From positions 1-49,280 of the forward strand of contig DGYW01000013.1 in NCBI GenBank assembly GCA_002396805.1: DNA of 49,280 nt, given 5' to 3'. Shown in pieces: positions 1 to 7,877 of this stretch. The translations under genes were made by a program, and so were the position numbers. Below the pieces are notes generated by a model. It did no database searches and was not told where the DNA came from. It saw only the letters and a list, made by a program, of their open reading frames with translations. The stretch's first letter is position 1. The number at the start of each line of letters is the position of its first letter. The DNA comes from Firmicutes bacterium UBA4996. GTDB lineage: Bacteria > Bacillota > Limnochordia > Darwinibacteriales > Darwinibacteriaceae.

Positions 1-875
1 CCGTGCAAAATTGGCTTCTTGCCTTCCAATAAAAAACGCATTTCCCAAAAGTGTGACAAGTGGTGTTCGCTACCTGATGCTGGTCGCGAGTTACCCACAT
101 AGCTCATACTGATGCCCGCCAAGATGAGGGCTTCCATTAAGCCTTCCATGGCCTCCGGATCACCATTGGCTATCCCGTCGTTTAACGAGATAACTCGCTC
201 TAACGATTGACGAGTCATTGTAGCCACACGTTGGCAATAGTACTCATCATTAATGATGGCCGAAAGTTCCCAGTCTGCCAGACAAGTGTACTTCCCTATC
301 ACGTCACTAAAACCGGCAGCAATCATTGTTCGAGGTGCTTGAGCGATTATCTCCAAGTCGGCAATAATCGCCTGAGGCATATGGCACTCAAAGGTAGTTT
401 TTAGATTGTTTTTGATAAGCGGAGCTACTGTTGAAGCATAGCCATCCATGGAGGGGGCGGTAGCTATGATGTGGTAGGGCAAGCCCAACCGATGACTTAT
501 GAAACGAGATATGTCGTTAAGTGTTCCTGAACCCACGGCTATGATTAAGTCACAACCCGGTTCAAAATCCATCATGATAGTCCCAATAGTCTTTTCATCC
601 GGAACCAAATCTGCGTCCCGAAGAATGGAGGTCAAGTAGGGAATCTTAGCTTCAGTTAATAGATCTAGCACTTGTTGGCCAGCTATCTTGTGAGTGTTGC
701 AGTCGGAGATTACAAACACCTTTTGGTAACCGCTCTGTTTAATGATCTTCGGTACTTCTTTAATAGCGCCCCTGCCAATTTCGACAGTGTCAATATGGAT
801 TGTATGGGTGCGCCCACATTCGCATTGAAAGGACCGGTTCAGATAGTCTTTGAGGTTTATAGTGGAATAGTTCAC
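1..875 (-). CDS. egsA: sn-glycerol-1-phosphate dehydrogenase (AraM/EgsA family), C-terminus off the left edge
   Basis: No ATG-initiated frame covers this stretch; reading the minus strand from a GTG at 873-875 gives 291 open residues to the edge. An AGGAG lies 8 bases upstream of the GTG. The family reduces dihydroxyacetone phosphate to sn-glycerol 1-phosphate with NAD(P)H and a bound metal. Visible signatures are the nucleotide loop AVGSGTLND (residues 113-121), ATAPSMDGYAS (138-148), and probable metal ligands D191 (in GFSDVIGKY), H271 (in SGSEHH) and H291, the last full codon in the window. The missing part is the helical C-terminal end. It is divergent from the DeoR regulator and shares its control region, suggesting use in a carbohydrate-linked setting such as araM of Bacillus. 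Family is clear; the exact substrate is inferred. Confidence 0.85.
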   Translation of the reverse strand, partial: MNYSTINLKDYLNRSFQCECGRTHTIHIDTVEIGRGAIKEVPKIIKQSGYQKVFVISDCNTHKIAGQQVLDLLTEAKIPYLTSILRDADLVPDEKTIGTIMMDFEPGCDLIIAVGSGTLNDISRFISHRLGLPYHIIATAPSMDGYASTVAPLIKNNLKTTFECHMPQAIIADLEIIAQAPRTMIAAGFSDVIGKYTCLADWELSAIINDEYYCQRVATMTRQSLERVISLNDGIANGDPEAMEGLMEALILAGISMSYVGNSRPASGSEHHLSHFWEMRFLLEGKKPILH

Positions 876-925
876 ATCGCAGGCTCCTCTTTTATTACAG
901 TAGTGTTATGTCGTTATTTATTTGT

Positions 926-971
926 AGTATAACAAACAGTAATTGTAGTTTGAAAGGCACTGTGCTAGAAT
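926..971. promoter_or_regulatory. Interleaved divergent promoters for egsA-like gene and deoR
   Basis: Minus strand: TTCAAA (954-949), 17-base spacer, TATACT (931-926), serving the dehydrogenase. Plus strand: TTGTAG (943-948), 17-base spacer, TAGAAT (966-971) with an extended TGC directly before it, serving the regulator. The two -35 boxes sit inside each other's spacers, so RNA polymerase could hardly occupy both, and one bound regulator would affect both genes. A weak dyad, AAAC at 934-937 and GTTT at 948-951, lies in the shared part. Boxes were found by eye; no start site has been mapped. Confidence 0.5.
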
Positions 972-1042
972 TAAGAAGAAAGCATCATTTGCCACCAAAA
1001 CAAACACAAGTGAGCACAAAAGAGCAAAGGATGGATTTAGTC

Positions 1043-1810
1043 ATGTTAAACCTCGAACGCGTAGATTACATCTTACAAGAATTGAGAACCAAAAAAGCAG
1101 TTTACGTTAACCAACTAGCAGAGAAGTATTATGTTAGTCCCTCAACTATCAGGAGAGATTTGGATGTTTTGGAAAAAGAAGGGTTAATTCGCCGCACATA
1201 CGGTGGCGCCGTTCTTATCGAACATCCAAGTAGTGAGATCCCCTATTTTATTCGCAGGAGCGAAAACCAAGCAGCAAAGGATGTGATCTGTGAGTTAGCT
1301 GCAGACCTTGTCGCAGAGGACCAGTTTATTTTCTTAGACCCAACCAGCTCCGCGGCCTTTATGGTTCGTCACCTGCAAAACAAAGCCAACCTCAAGATTC
1401 TAACCAACAGTGCCCAGATTGCCCTAGATTGCCTCGATAAGTTACCTTCTGCCCAGATTTTTTGCACAGGTGGTTGGATGAGCTCTTTCTCCAGAGGATT
1501 TACTGGAGAGACGGCTAGACAACGCATTGAGGAGTTCCACACAGATCTGCTATTTTTCTCGGCGCGATCCATTTCTCTAGAAGACGGCATCACTGACGTT
1601 AACGAAGAAGATATTTACCTCAAACAGCAAATGATCAAGGGCACGCGCAAATCTGTTTTTCTATGTGATCACACCAAGTTTGACAAGACCTCCTATCGCC
1701 TGGTTTGTAATGTTGAGGATATTGACTATCTGGTCACCAACCAACGGCCCTCTGATCTCTGGCTATCTCGCCTAGAGGCTTCCGGGGTTGAGGTGATTTA
1801 CCCAGAATAG
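1043..1810 (+). CDS. DeoR-family transcriptional regulator
   Basis: A 255-residue DNA-binding repressor of the sugar-metabolism type. The N-terminal winged helix-turn-helix covers about residues 4-55, with the family signature SPSTIRRDLDVLEKEGLIRRTYGGA. The rest is the DeoR sensor domain, which normally binds a sugar phosphate. The frame is open upstream to 908, but the start at 1043 is preferred: it gives the classic N-terminus MLNLERVDYIL, and the likely promoter (-10 at 966-971) lies inside the longer frame. An AAAGGA sits about ten bases upstream. Gene neighbours are the divergent G1P dehydrogenase and, convergent, a TIM-barrel isomerase, so it probably controls one or both. The effector cannot be read from sequence. 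Confidence 0.88.
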   Translation: MLNLERVDYILQELRTKKAVYVNQLAEKYYVSPSTIRRDLDVLEKEGLIRRTYGGAVLIEHPSSEIPYFIRRSENQAAKDVICELAADLVAEDQFIFLDPTSSAAFMVRHLQNKANLKILTNSAQIALDCLDKLPSAQIFCTGGWMSSFSRGFTGETARQRIEEFHTDLLFFSARSISLEDGITDVNEEDIYLKQQMIKGTRKSVFLCDHTKFDKTSYRLVCNVEDIDYLVTNQRPSDLWLSRLEASGVEVIYPE

Positions 1811-1812
1811 AA

Positions 1813-1847
1813 AAGGGGACGGTAACCTTTAAAGGTACCGTCCCCTT
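1813..1847. terminator. Long hairpin between convergent genes; terminator or REP-like palindrome
   Basis: Arms 1813-1828 and 1833-1847 pair over 15 base pairs with one bulged A and a TTAA loop. The arm carries the GGGGACGGTACC core that I recall as a recurring interspersed palindrome in clostridial-type genomes. On the minus strand the hairpin is followed by TTTTC, on the plus strand only by a loose T-rich run, so it can work as a terminator for the convergent deoR and isomerase genes. No second copy was found in this window. Confidence 0.55.
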
Positions 1848-1862
1848 GCTTGTTTATGCTCT

Positions 1863-2741
1863 TTACTTCGCTAAATCCAACATGAATGTGCCCAGTTCGT
1901 AGGTGAAACGAATGGCCTGATCATGGAGACCATGAGGCAATCCATTCGTAAAGTTGTGGATTTCAAACGTAAAATCGCCTTCGTATTCAATTTCTTTCAA
2001 AGCCTTCATGATGGGTTCCCACTCAATTGTTCCAAAATAAGGGGCGATGTGGTCATCGTACTCTCCACGATTGTCAGCGATGTGTGTTGCTGTCAGACGT
2101 TTACCGATTTGTTTGAGGGCAGCGGCTTGATTAATCCCAGCTAAGTGGGCATGGCCAGTATCCCAGCAAATTCCGAAGGTCTTTGGGTCGTCTAAGATAT
2201 CGTAGAGCTCTAACAGCTCGTCCACAGAGGCGGCGTATCTTCGCCCGACCTTCCTTTCGATCATGTTTTCAAGAGCAATACCTACATTGTATTTAGCCGC
2301 CAATTCACCGTATTTACGGTAAGCGTCTAGGTTGGCTTGGAGTGATTTTTCATAAGAGTACCAGATGTCGTCATTAACACTTCCAGGGTGAATTACTAGC
2401 CATTTGGCACCCATAATCCCTGCTCCAATAATTGAGCGACGAATTAATTCTTCATGCCACTGCCGATCATTCTCCGAGACGCTTTCCCAATTATAGAAAT
2501 GGGCATGTGCCTGAGCCCATTCCACGCCAAGCTGATCAGCTAATTCTTTTTGCTGTTTGACCCAATACTCCCAATCAGGTTGGGTCATGGGTAAAGTTCC
2601 CCGAGAGTAGCTAGCAAAGTTCATGTCTAGAACTTGATAGCCCCCTTTGACACATGCTTCAATGCTTTCTTCACAGGTATAAAATAGCTCCTTGCCCCAC
2701 AACACCTTTTCATGAATACAAGTGGATGTAGATAAGCGCAT
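1863..2741 (-). CDS. Sugar phosphate isomerase/epimerase (xylose isomerase-like TIM barrel)
   Basis: A 292-residue AP-endonuclease-2/xylose-isomerase-like TIM barrel. The visible metal-site pattern includes ALENM (E near 152), CWDTGHAHL, THIADN, and a late E in FTFEIHN, the usual Glu-Asp-His-Glu set of sugar epimerases and isomerases in this fold. The ATG at 2739-2741 is chosen because GGAGGTGCGGAAA lies directly before it; a TTG five codons upstream overlaps that ribosome site. A possible promoter is TATAAT (2776-2771) with a weak TTTCTA 17 bases further up. It may work with the neighbouring DeoR regulator in sugar or polyol breakdown. The substrate is unknown, because members of this fold act on many ketoses and inosoles. 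Confidence 0.8.
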   Translation of the reverse strand: MRLSTSTCIHEKVLWGKELFYTCEESIEACVKGGYQVLDMNFASYSRGTLPMTQPDWEYWVKQQKELADQLGVEWAQAHAHFYNWESVSENDRQWHEELIRRSIIGAGIMGAKWLVIHPGSVNDDIWYSYEKSLQANLDAYRKYGELAAKYNVGIALENMIERKVGRRYAASVDELLELYDILDDPKTFGICWDTGHAHLAGINQAAALKQIGKRLTATHIADNRGEYDDHIAPYFGTIEWEPIMKALKEIEYEGDFTFEIHNFTNGLPHGLHDQAIRFTYELGTFMLDLAK

Positions 2742-3056
2742 TTTCCGCACCTCCAAGTGGATCGAATCTAATTATAAATGATCATATCACACCTAGAAAT
2801 GGTTGTGCAGTGGTCGCACACCCTTTACACAACGAGTATAAAAAGCGAGGCAAACACGCATAAATGGGCAGGAATGAACATTAACCAAGAGCAAAGACAA
2901 AAGAGGCCCACCAAAGAGCCTCTTTTCTTTGTATTAGGTCCTGCCGCGATCAGGGTCTATCTTTGTATATTTTTGGTCTTTTAGCGGCAACCTTTCCCCA
3001 CTAAGCCTCCTCTCTATAGTTGTAATGGTTAAGGTGTTTTCATTGTAGCACAATTA
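2742..3056. other. Non-coding gap between two minus-strand genes
   Basis: I see no convincing gene in these 315 bases. The short open frames here lack ribosome sites and contain the terminator hairpin at 2900-2925. The gap also holds the likely promoter of the isomerase (TATAAT on the minus strand at 2776-2771) and a small inverted repeat, TGTGC/GCACA, near 2804-2820, in position to be an operator. Confidence 0.5.
2900..2925 (-). terminator. Intrinsic terminator after the unrecognised gene ending at 3057
   Basis: AAAGAGGC (2900-2907) pairs with GCCTCTTT (2918-2925) over eight base pairs with a ten-base loop. On the minus strand the stem is followed by a TTGTCTTT run, so it best serves the gene upstream on that strand. 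Confidence 0.65.
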
Positions 3057-3779
3057 TTACCACTTGTCAAAGTTTTCTGGTAACTTGACCAATATGTCAA
3101 GATACGTTTGCAGCAGATCATCGTATAGCAGTTCGGGAGACAAAAGCCAATATCTAGACTCTAAGGGAAGCAAGGGAATCAGATCTACCCAAGGTTCGTT
3201 TTCTGTGGTCCTCAGTTGCATGTAAAAATCCTCTAAATTCGGCCTTGCCTGGACCAGCTCTTGTAATTCTCCATCACTAAGTACATATTGTCCTACGAGG
3301 TCTTTGCGCCTGCGAAATTGCAGAACCCTGTGAACAAAGAGGAGGTACAAGAGTCGGTTAAAATGCAGGTAATTTTGGACCTGAGGCAATTCGCGCCCCA
3401 GTAGCTTTTCCACCCCCGGCCGCCTGATCAACAGGCCAAACAAACTCAAGAGTTCCGACCAACTTAAAGTTATTGTACTAAGTAACATCCGCAGTGGGCC
3501 CGTGGGCTCCAAGGTACAAATCGTGCGACTGGCCCTTTTCAGGATATCCAACAGATCATGATCAACTTCTTTCTGCCCCTGTGGCGGTATTTGCATCTCC
3601 CCATACAAATGTACCAAGTAGATCAAAGCTTTTAATTGGGCTTGGGCGTTAAAATCCTCCAAACTTGGCCCCCTTCTTGCCCGACGACGATGCAATTCAT
3701 CAACCAGGGCATGTAATTCTGCAAAAGAGGCCCAACAACAAAGATCCACCAGGGGTTTCCACTCTTCAGTTAAATACAG
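3057..3779 (-). CDS. Unrecognised protein, apparent CTG start
   Basis: I do not recognise this protein. It is rich in Leu and Arg, looks all-helical, and has no signal peptide, clear membrane span or catalytic motif. The first conventional start is a GTG at 3749, but no ribosome site precedes it. Thirty bases upstream, in frame, a CTG at 3777-3779 follows GGAGG with 7 bases between, and a TAA stop lies directly before that ribosome site. Starting at CTG adds MYLTEEWKPL and gives 240 residues. An ATG in another frame right after GGAGGG stops after four codons. It is divergent from the PfkB gene and ends before a clear terminator, so it is probably monocistronic. Function is unknown; a regulatory or scaffold role would be speculation. 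Confidence 0.65.
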   Translation of the reverse strand: MYLTEEWKPLVDLCCWASFAELHALVDELHRRRARRGPSLEDFNAQAQLKALIYLVHLYGEMQIPPQGQKEVDHDLLDILKRASRTICTLEPTGPLRMLLSTITLSWSELLSLFGLLIRRPGVEKLLGRELPQVQNYLHFNRLLYLLFVHRVLQFRRRKDLVGQYVLSDGELQELVQARPNLEDFYMQLRTTENEPWVDLIPLLPLESRYWLLSPELLYDDLLQTYLDILVKLPENFDKW

Positions 3780-3812
3780 ACCATTCCCTCCTTAAATAAT
3801 GTATTACGAAAT

Positions 3813-3828
3813 AACATTCTACAATGTT
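3813..3828. promoter_or_regulatory. Dyad in the divergent region before the PfkB kinase
   Basis: AACATT (3813-3818) and AATGTT (3823-3828) form a perfect six-base inverted repeat around CTAC. It overlaps TTGTAG on the minus strand (3824-3819), a possible -35 box with CATTAT 17 bases downstream, so it could be an operator for the minus-strand gene. Assignment is tentative. Confidence 0.35.
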
Positions 3829-3928
3829 CAGAATATTCCTGCTAGTAAAGTGAAATTCTTTTCTCTAAGCAGGGAAACGGAGGCCTGTTGCGAAGGTATT
3901 TTATAGCTCAATATGGGGGCGTGACACC

Positions 3929-4873
3929 ATGATTCTCACTGTAACTCTAAATCCAGCTTTGGACAAAAACTATGTGGTAGACAACTTCGCCTTAACCGGT
4001 ATCCACCGGGTTCAAAGCATGTCTACCATTCCCGCGGGCAAGGGCCTCAATGTATCGCGGGTATTAAAACAACTAGAGGTGCCAACAGTGGCCACAGGCA
4101 TTCTGGGAGGACACACAGGAAAACTAATTCAAGCAAAACTCAACGAAGAGCAGGTTGACAATGATTTCGTTTGGATTAGAGCCGAATCCCGCTGTAGTAT
4201 TCTCATTGTGGATCAGAACAAAAAAGCACATACTGAAGTGATCGAACCGGGGCCAAGCATACCTAGAGGCGCCCTCGCGCGCCTGAGTAAGAAGTTAGAA
4301 GAATTGGCACCAACAGCTAGCTGGGTGGTTTTTTCAGGAAGCCCACCACCAGACACTTCTCACCAAGTCTACTTTAATCTAATCAAGCTAGCGCAACAGG
4401 CAGGTGCCAAGGTGGTCCTGGATACCAGAGGCCCCTGGCTTAAAGCGGGAATCGAAGCCCAACCTGATGTAATTAAACCCAATTGGGACGAATTTCAAGA
4501 ATTGGTTGGCCCCTGTTACTCCACCGTACAGGCTTTAGAGAAGGCTAAAAAAATAGTTGCTCGTGGCGTGAACACGGTGGTTGTCTCCATGGGATCGAAG
4601 GGAGCCCTAGCAGTACATGGAGAAGAACGCTATGTGATCCAAAGCCTTCCTCCCATTGAAGTAGTCAGTGCTGTAGGCTGTGGTGATACATTAGTGGCCG
4701 GGCTGCTAGCCACCTGGCATGCTGGGGGAGGGTTTGCCGAAGCTCTACGAGATGGTAGTGCCTTAGCCACCTCCAATGCAGCCCACTTCGGAGCCGGAAT
4801 CTTTGACCCTCAACAAGTAACCGCCTTGAAAAAGATGATCACAGTAGAAAAAATACCCATAGGAGGTCCATAA
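3929..4873 (+). CDS. PfkB-type hexose-phosphate kinase (1-phosphofructokinase/tagatose-6-phosphate kinase group)
   Basis: A 314-residue ribokinase-fold sugar kinase, the usual length of the FruK/LacC subgroup. It opens with ILTVTLNPALDKNY, typical of 1-phosphofructokinases, and has the substrate-loop GKGLNVSRVLKQL (37-49), the oxyanion/ATP region SMGSKGA (220-226), and the signature VVSAVGCGDTLVAGL with catalytic base D253. The family's GAGD reads GCGD here, which keeps the Asp. It should phosphorylate fructose 1-phosphate or tagatose 6-phosphate using ATP. No PTS permease or FruR-type gene adjoins it, so the substrate is not settled. Its stop overlaps the start of the nitroreductase as TAATG, so the two are co-translated. 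Confidence 0.85.
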   Translation: MILTVTLNPALDKNYVVDNFALTGIHRVQSMSTIPAGKGLNVSRVLKQLEVPTVATGILGGHTGKLIQAKLNEEQVDNDFVWIRAESRCSILIVDQNKKAHTEVIEPGPSIPRGALARLSKKLEELAPTASWVVFSGSPPPDTSHQVYFNLIKLAQQAGAKVVLDTRGPWLKAGIEAQPDVIKPNWDEFQELVGPCYSTVQALEKAKKIVARGVNTVVVSMGSKGALAVHGEERYVIQSLPPIEVVSAVGCGDTLVAGLLATWHAGGGFAEALRDGSALATSNAAHFGAGIFDPQQVTALKKMITVEKIPIGGP

Positions 4874-5448
4874 TGCTCAAAGAACTTTTAATGAAAACCC
4901 GCAGTTATCGCCGCTTCAAACAAGAACCGGCACCAGATCTAGCTACCTTAAGAAGCTTGGTGGAACTAGCCCGCCTGGCCCCATCTGCTTCTAATCAACA
5001 ACCGCTTCGCTACGTGTTAGTGCAAGATCCCGAAAAACGGGCTCAAGTATTTTCTTGCCTTAAGTGGGCAGGTTACTTAACTGGCTGGTCAGGTCCTAAA
5101 GAAGAAGAACAACCCACAGGATACATCATTATCCTCAGCGATCCCAAATTAAGTATTAAACCCGGAATTGATGTGGGCTTAGTGGCACAAACCATGCTCT
5201 TAGGTGCCAGAGAACTTGGCTTTGGTGGTTGCCTCTTAGGCTCTATCGATCGCCCTCAGGTGCAGGAGTATCTTAATCTACCAGAGGACCTCGAGATTCA
5301 GCTAGTCGTGGCCCTCGGTACCCCAGGCGAAGAAGTACGGCTAACAACAGTCGGCTCCGACGGAGACATCCGATACTGGCGGGATGAAAACGACATCCAT
5401 TTTGTACCCAAACGGTTAGCAAAAGACCAGATTGTAGCAGAGTTCTAG
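4873..5448 (+). CDS. Nitroreductase-family flavoprotein
   Basis: A 191-residue FMN-dependent oxidoreductase fold. The N-terminal TRSYRRFKQEP is the classic FMN phosphate-binding RSxRxF motif, followed by LARLAPSASNQQPLRYV (about residues 34-50), which also contacts FMN. The glycine-rich LGFGGCLLGSI and VALGTPGEE segments complete the family pattern. AGGAGG lies before the ATG, and the start overlaps the kinase stop, so both genes share one message that ends at the hairpin 5452-5479. The natural substrate of such short nitroreductases is usually unknown; a quinone, flavin or nitro compound is possible. Confidence 0.82.
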   Translation: MLKELLMKTRSYRRFKQEPAPDLATLRSLVELARLAPSASNQQPLRYVLVQDPEKRAQVFSCLKWAGYLTGWSGPKEEEQPTGYIIILSDPKLSIKPGIDVGLVAQTMLLGARELGFGGCLLGSIDRPQVQEYLNLPEDLEIQLVVALGTPGEEVRLTTVGSDGDIRYWRDENDIHFVPKRLAKDQIVAEF

Positions 5449-5451
5449 CAT

Positions 5452-5479
5452 GAAAGCCCTTCGATGCCGAAGGGCTTTC
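5452..5479. terminator. Bidirectional intrinsic terminator
   Basis: GAAAGCCCTTCG (5452-5463) pairs perfectly with CGAAGGGCTTTC (5468-5479) around an ATGC loop, followed by TTCTTG. It sits between the convergent nitroreductase and OsmC genes and can serve both. Confidence 0.85.
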
Positions 5480-5496
5480 TTCTTGACTTCAACTTC

Positions 5497-5931
5497 CTAG
5501 CCGAGGCTAATCTTTACCGGAGTGGAGTGACTAATATTATCGCTCACAGGGCAGCGACTTTCAACAGAGTGGAGCCAGGTTTCTAACTGCTGTTTATTCA
5601 CATCACAATCAGGTTTCACCTTCACCCGAATCTCTGCATAGCCGGCCCGATTCTCGGTGGGTTTCCCCATAAACTTAGCTGGATCTAAATCCCCCTCCAA
5701 CTCAAAGGTAATACCCCTCAGTTGAAATCCCATCTCTCTAGCCACCACATGACCAACTACATTCAAACAACCGGCCAAAGCAGCTAAAACATATTCTACT
5801 GGATTAGGTCCCTCATCCGTTCCCTTCAGATTCTTTGGCTCATCAATGATCATCTCAAAATTACGAGCCCGCACCACTGTTTTAGTGGGGTTTTCACTAC
5901 TAGCTGTCACCTTAAAACTGATAGAGCTCAC
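5497..5931 (-). CDS. OsmC-family protein (peroxide/thiol-reactive)
   Basis: A 144-residue OsmC/YhfA-like protein. The two reactive cysteines of the family are present in LAALAGCLNVVG and ESRCPVSDNI, and GPNPVEYVLAA is the conserved segment before the first. Members act as Cys-based peroxidases toward organic hydroperoxides or have unassigned thiol chemistry. The start is a GTG preceded by GGAGGAG with five bases between. It ends at the shared terminator 5452-5479. It is the last gene after the uridine-kinase-like gene, separated by about 49 bases, so co-transcription is possible. Confidence 0.83.
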   Translation of the reverse strand: MSSISFKVTASSENPTKTVVRARNFEMIIDEPKNLKGTDEGPNPVEYVLAALAGCLNVVGHVVAREMGFQLRGITFELEGDLDPAKFMGKPTENRAGYAEIRVKVKPDCDVNKQQLETWLHSVESRCPVSDNISHSTPVKISLG

Positions 5932-5980
5932 TTATACTCCTCCTTCCTCTTCACTTCCACTATTCCCAATGAAAAAGGGT

Positions 5981-7051
5981 TTATACATACTCTCCGATCA
6001 CCAGATCGCTCTGTTCTTTAGTCTGGCAATGGGTGAAATAGAGTTCTTCCAGGGGAATCCACTCTGTCACAAAACGCTCTAACATCACAGGTCCATTTCT
6101 TTTTAGGATCCGCTCCCGTTGCCTTTCAGGGCTAATGGTTAAGAAAACCCGCAAATCATAGTCCTCCCTCAAAGTGGGGTGCAGACTATAAGAGCCTTCC
6201 ACAACTCTCAGGCGATGAGCTTCAATCGGCTCGGACCAAGTGAGAGTGTTTTGTTTACAGTCATAAATCCTATAACTAAAGGTTTCATTACTTCTCAGGC
6301 TTGCCACCACCTCCTTTTGAAAACGCTCATAATCTACATTACCACCAGGTTCCTCTAAGCGCTGAGGATTTCTTTGCTCTGGTCGTAAGAAAAAGTGATC
6401 CATGCGTACCACGGGAGAATCATAAACCGCCTGAAGTATTTCCCCTAAGGTACTCTTGCCCGATCCGCTTGGTCCATCAATGGCCACGACCACTGACTTT
6501 TGTCTGGCCAAGAGCCTGTCAATCTCCAAAAAGAGTGAAAAGTAATGGGCGTACAGGCTACTGACCACCCGATAACTCGGGGCGTAAAGCTCCCGATAAA
6601 TTTGACTATGACTAACAGGCGGATAGCCTGCTTTCTTGTATGACTGTAGGTAGCTTCCTAAAACCTCAGGATTAAAAGGCAAAACACCCTTGAGGCTAAG
6701 CGCCACTAAAAGTTCTAGTTTTTTCTCAAACCGTTCTTCACTGCCCGGCTCTAACCTAGATGTATTGATGAAAAAGCGATTTACTGTCTCCAGGGATAAA
6801 CTATCACCTAAAGCATTGAGTTGAAGCCTAGAAAAGCCGTTACCAATGTCTTCGAAAAGCTCAGTTGGATTAGTGACTGCCGGCCTCAGATTTTGTACTT
6901 CCTCCCTGAGCCTAGCCAAACTAGCTACCTCGTTATCCACATAGTGACCACAACCAAATTCGTTTTGATAAACCAACTTTACCGCATCCTCTGGCAACAT
7001 CTGAGGATAGCGAGTAACATGATCAAAGAGAATTTTTCTAAGTTGTACCAC
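5981..7051 (-). CDS. Two-domain uridine kinase-like protein
   Basis: A 356-residue protein. The C-terminal half (about 185-356) is a P-loop kinase of the uridine kinase/phosphoribulokinase type: Walker A GPSGSGKST at 193-201, VVRMDHFFL as the substrate/magnesium loop, NVDYERF, a Tyr-Ser acceptor region VVEGSYSLHP, and a lid segment RQRERILKRNG. The N-terminal 180 residues form a separate domain I cannot name; it contains GFSRLQLNAL and is found fused to such kinases in other Firmicutes. Classical uridine kinases are about 210 residues, so the substrate may not be uridine. GTG start with AGGGGTAGGGTAA before it. It follows the glycerophosphodiesterase by 13 bases and is probably co-transcribed. 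Confidence 0.75.
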   Translation of the reverse strand: MVQLRKILFDHVTRYPQMLPEDAVKLVYQNEFGCGHYVDNEVASLARLREEVQNLRPAVTNPTELFEDIGNGFSRLQLNALGDSLSLETVNRFFINTSRLEPGSEERFEKKLELLVALSLKGVLPFNPEVLGSYLQSYKKAGYPPVSHSQIYRELYAPSYRVVSSLYAHYFSLFLEIDRLLARQKSVVVAIDGPSGSGKSTLGEILQAVYDSPVVRMDHFFLRPEQRNPQRLEEPGGNVDYERFQKEVVASLRSNETFSYRIYDCKQNTLTWSEPIEAHRLRVVEGSYSLHPTLREDYDLRVFLTISPERQRERILKRNGPVMLERFVTEWIPLEELYFTHCQTKEQSDLVIGEYV

Positions 7052-7064
7052 TTACCCTACCCCT

Positions 7065-7817
7065 TTACCTTACAAGATCTAGCTTTGCTAGGTGCTGATA
7101 AACAAGTCCAATATCATTGGTCAAAAGACCTAGTACTCCTTTTAAGATGGCAGCTTCTGCTTCACTAGGCTCATCTACCCAGTACAGGTTAGTGATAAAG
7201 CCCCGTTCTAAGCAGGTCTGCAGGTCTTTGTCCTCAAAATAACCCTTGAAAAACTGAATGCGCTCACAAAGTAGCTCTTGGGCCGTTTGGAACACTAGCT
7301 CTACGTCTGTGTCTTTACGACCTTGAATCAGGCAACGCGGAATATGGGGGCAAATCTCTAAGGCCTCTTCTAATACTCCACGATCACCCGCAATGTAGAA
7401 GGGCTGATATTCAAAGGGGGCCAAACTGGCGATCATATGCAGCGGCGTGCATCTGGCATCCATACCTTTAATATGTATATTTAGACCAACTTTCCGGGCG
7501 AAATTGGCCAATACTTCTGGCAAAGTAGGTATGCCTAAACCCGGGATAACTTCTCCACTTAAGTCTTTGAGACTAACTTGCCTTAACTCATCTGCGGTCA
7601 ATTCCGCTACCTTGCCCGTCCCATCGGTGGTGCGATCTATGGTGCTGTCATGAATCACAAAGGGAACACCATCAACACTCACCCTCACGTCTAGCTCTAA
7701 CTCATGGGCACCAGCTGCAATGGCGGAAGAGAAGGCTGGAAAGCTGTTTTCCGGAAAGCGATGACTCCAGCCTCGATGGGCAATGAGGTGTGGTTTACGG
7801 TACTGTCTTCTAGTCAT
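7065..7817 (-). CDS. ugpQ: Glycerophosphodiester phosphodiesterase
   Basis: A 250-residue GDPD TIM barrel that hydrolyses glycerophosphodiesters to glycerol 3-phosphate and an alcohol. Catalytic signatures are in order: AHRG (H14-R15), PEN (E23), ELDVRVSVDG with metal ligands E41 and D43, and the general acid in VIHDSTIDRTTDGTG (H56). No signal peptide is visible, so the enzyme is cytoplasmic, as UgpQ is. The ATG at 7815-7817 is chosen because GGAGGAG lies 8 bases before it; the open frame continues upstream into the terminator of the HD-GYP gene. Linked with the lipid-related G1P dehydrogenase only by general vicinity. Confidence 0.87.
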   Translation of the reverse strand: MTRRQYRKPHLIAHRGWSHRFPENSFPAFSSAIAAGAHELELDVRVSVDGVPFVIHDSTIDRTTDGTGKVAELTADELRQVSLKDLSGEVIPGLGIPTLPEVLANFARKVGLNIHIKGMDARCTPLHMIASLAPFEYQPFYIAGDRGVLEEALEICPHIPRCLIQGRKDTDVELVFQTAQELLCERIQFFKGYFEDKDLQTCLERGFITNLYWVDEPSEAEAAILKGVLGLLTNDIGLVYQHLAKLDLVR

Positions 7818-7877
7818 AGCATCATCTCCTCCGCTCCCAATTCGCCTTTTAGACACCGAAGCCCTGCAAAACAAAAA

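Noticed and set aside
207..932. Short plus-strand open frames in the first kilobase
   Set aside because: They lie antisense to the G1P dehydrogenase, which has clear family motifs in the minus-strand GTG frame, and lack ribosome sites.
2778..2984. A 68-residue plus-strand frame
   Set aside because: It runs through a terminator hairpin and promoter-like sites, has no ribosome site and no recognisable protein character.
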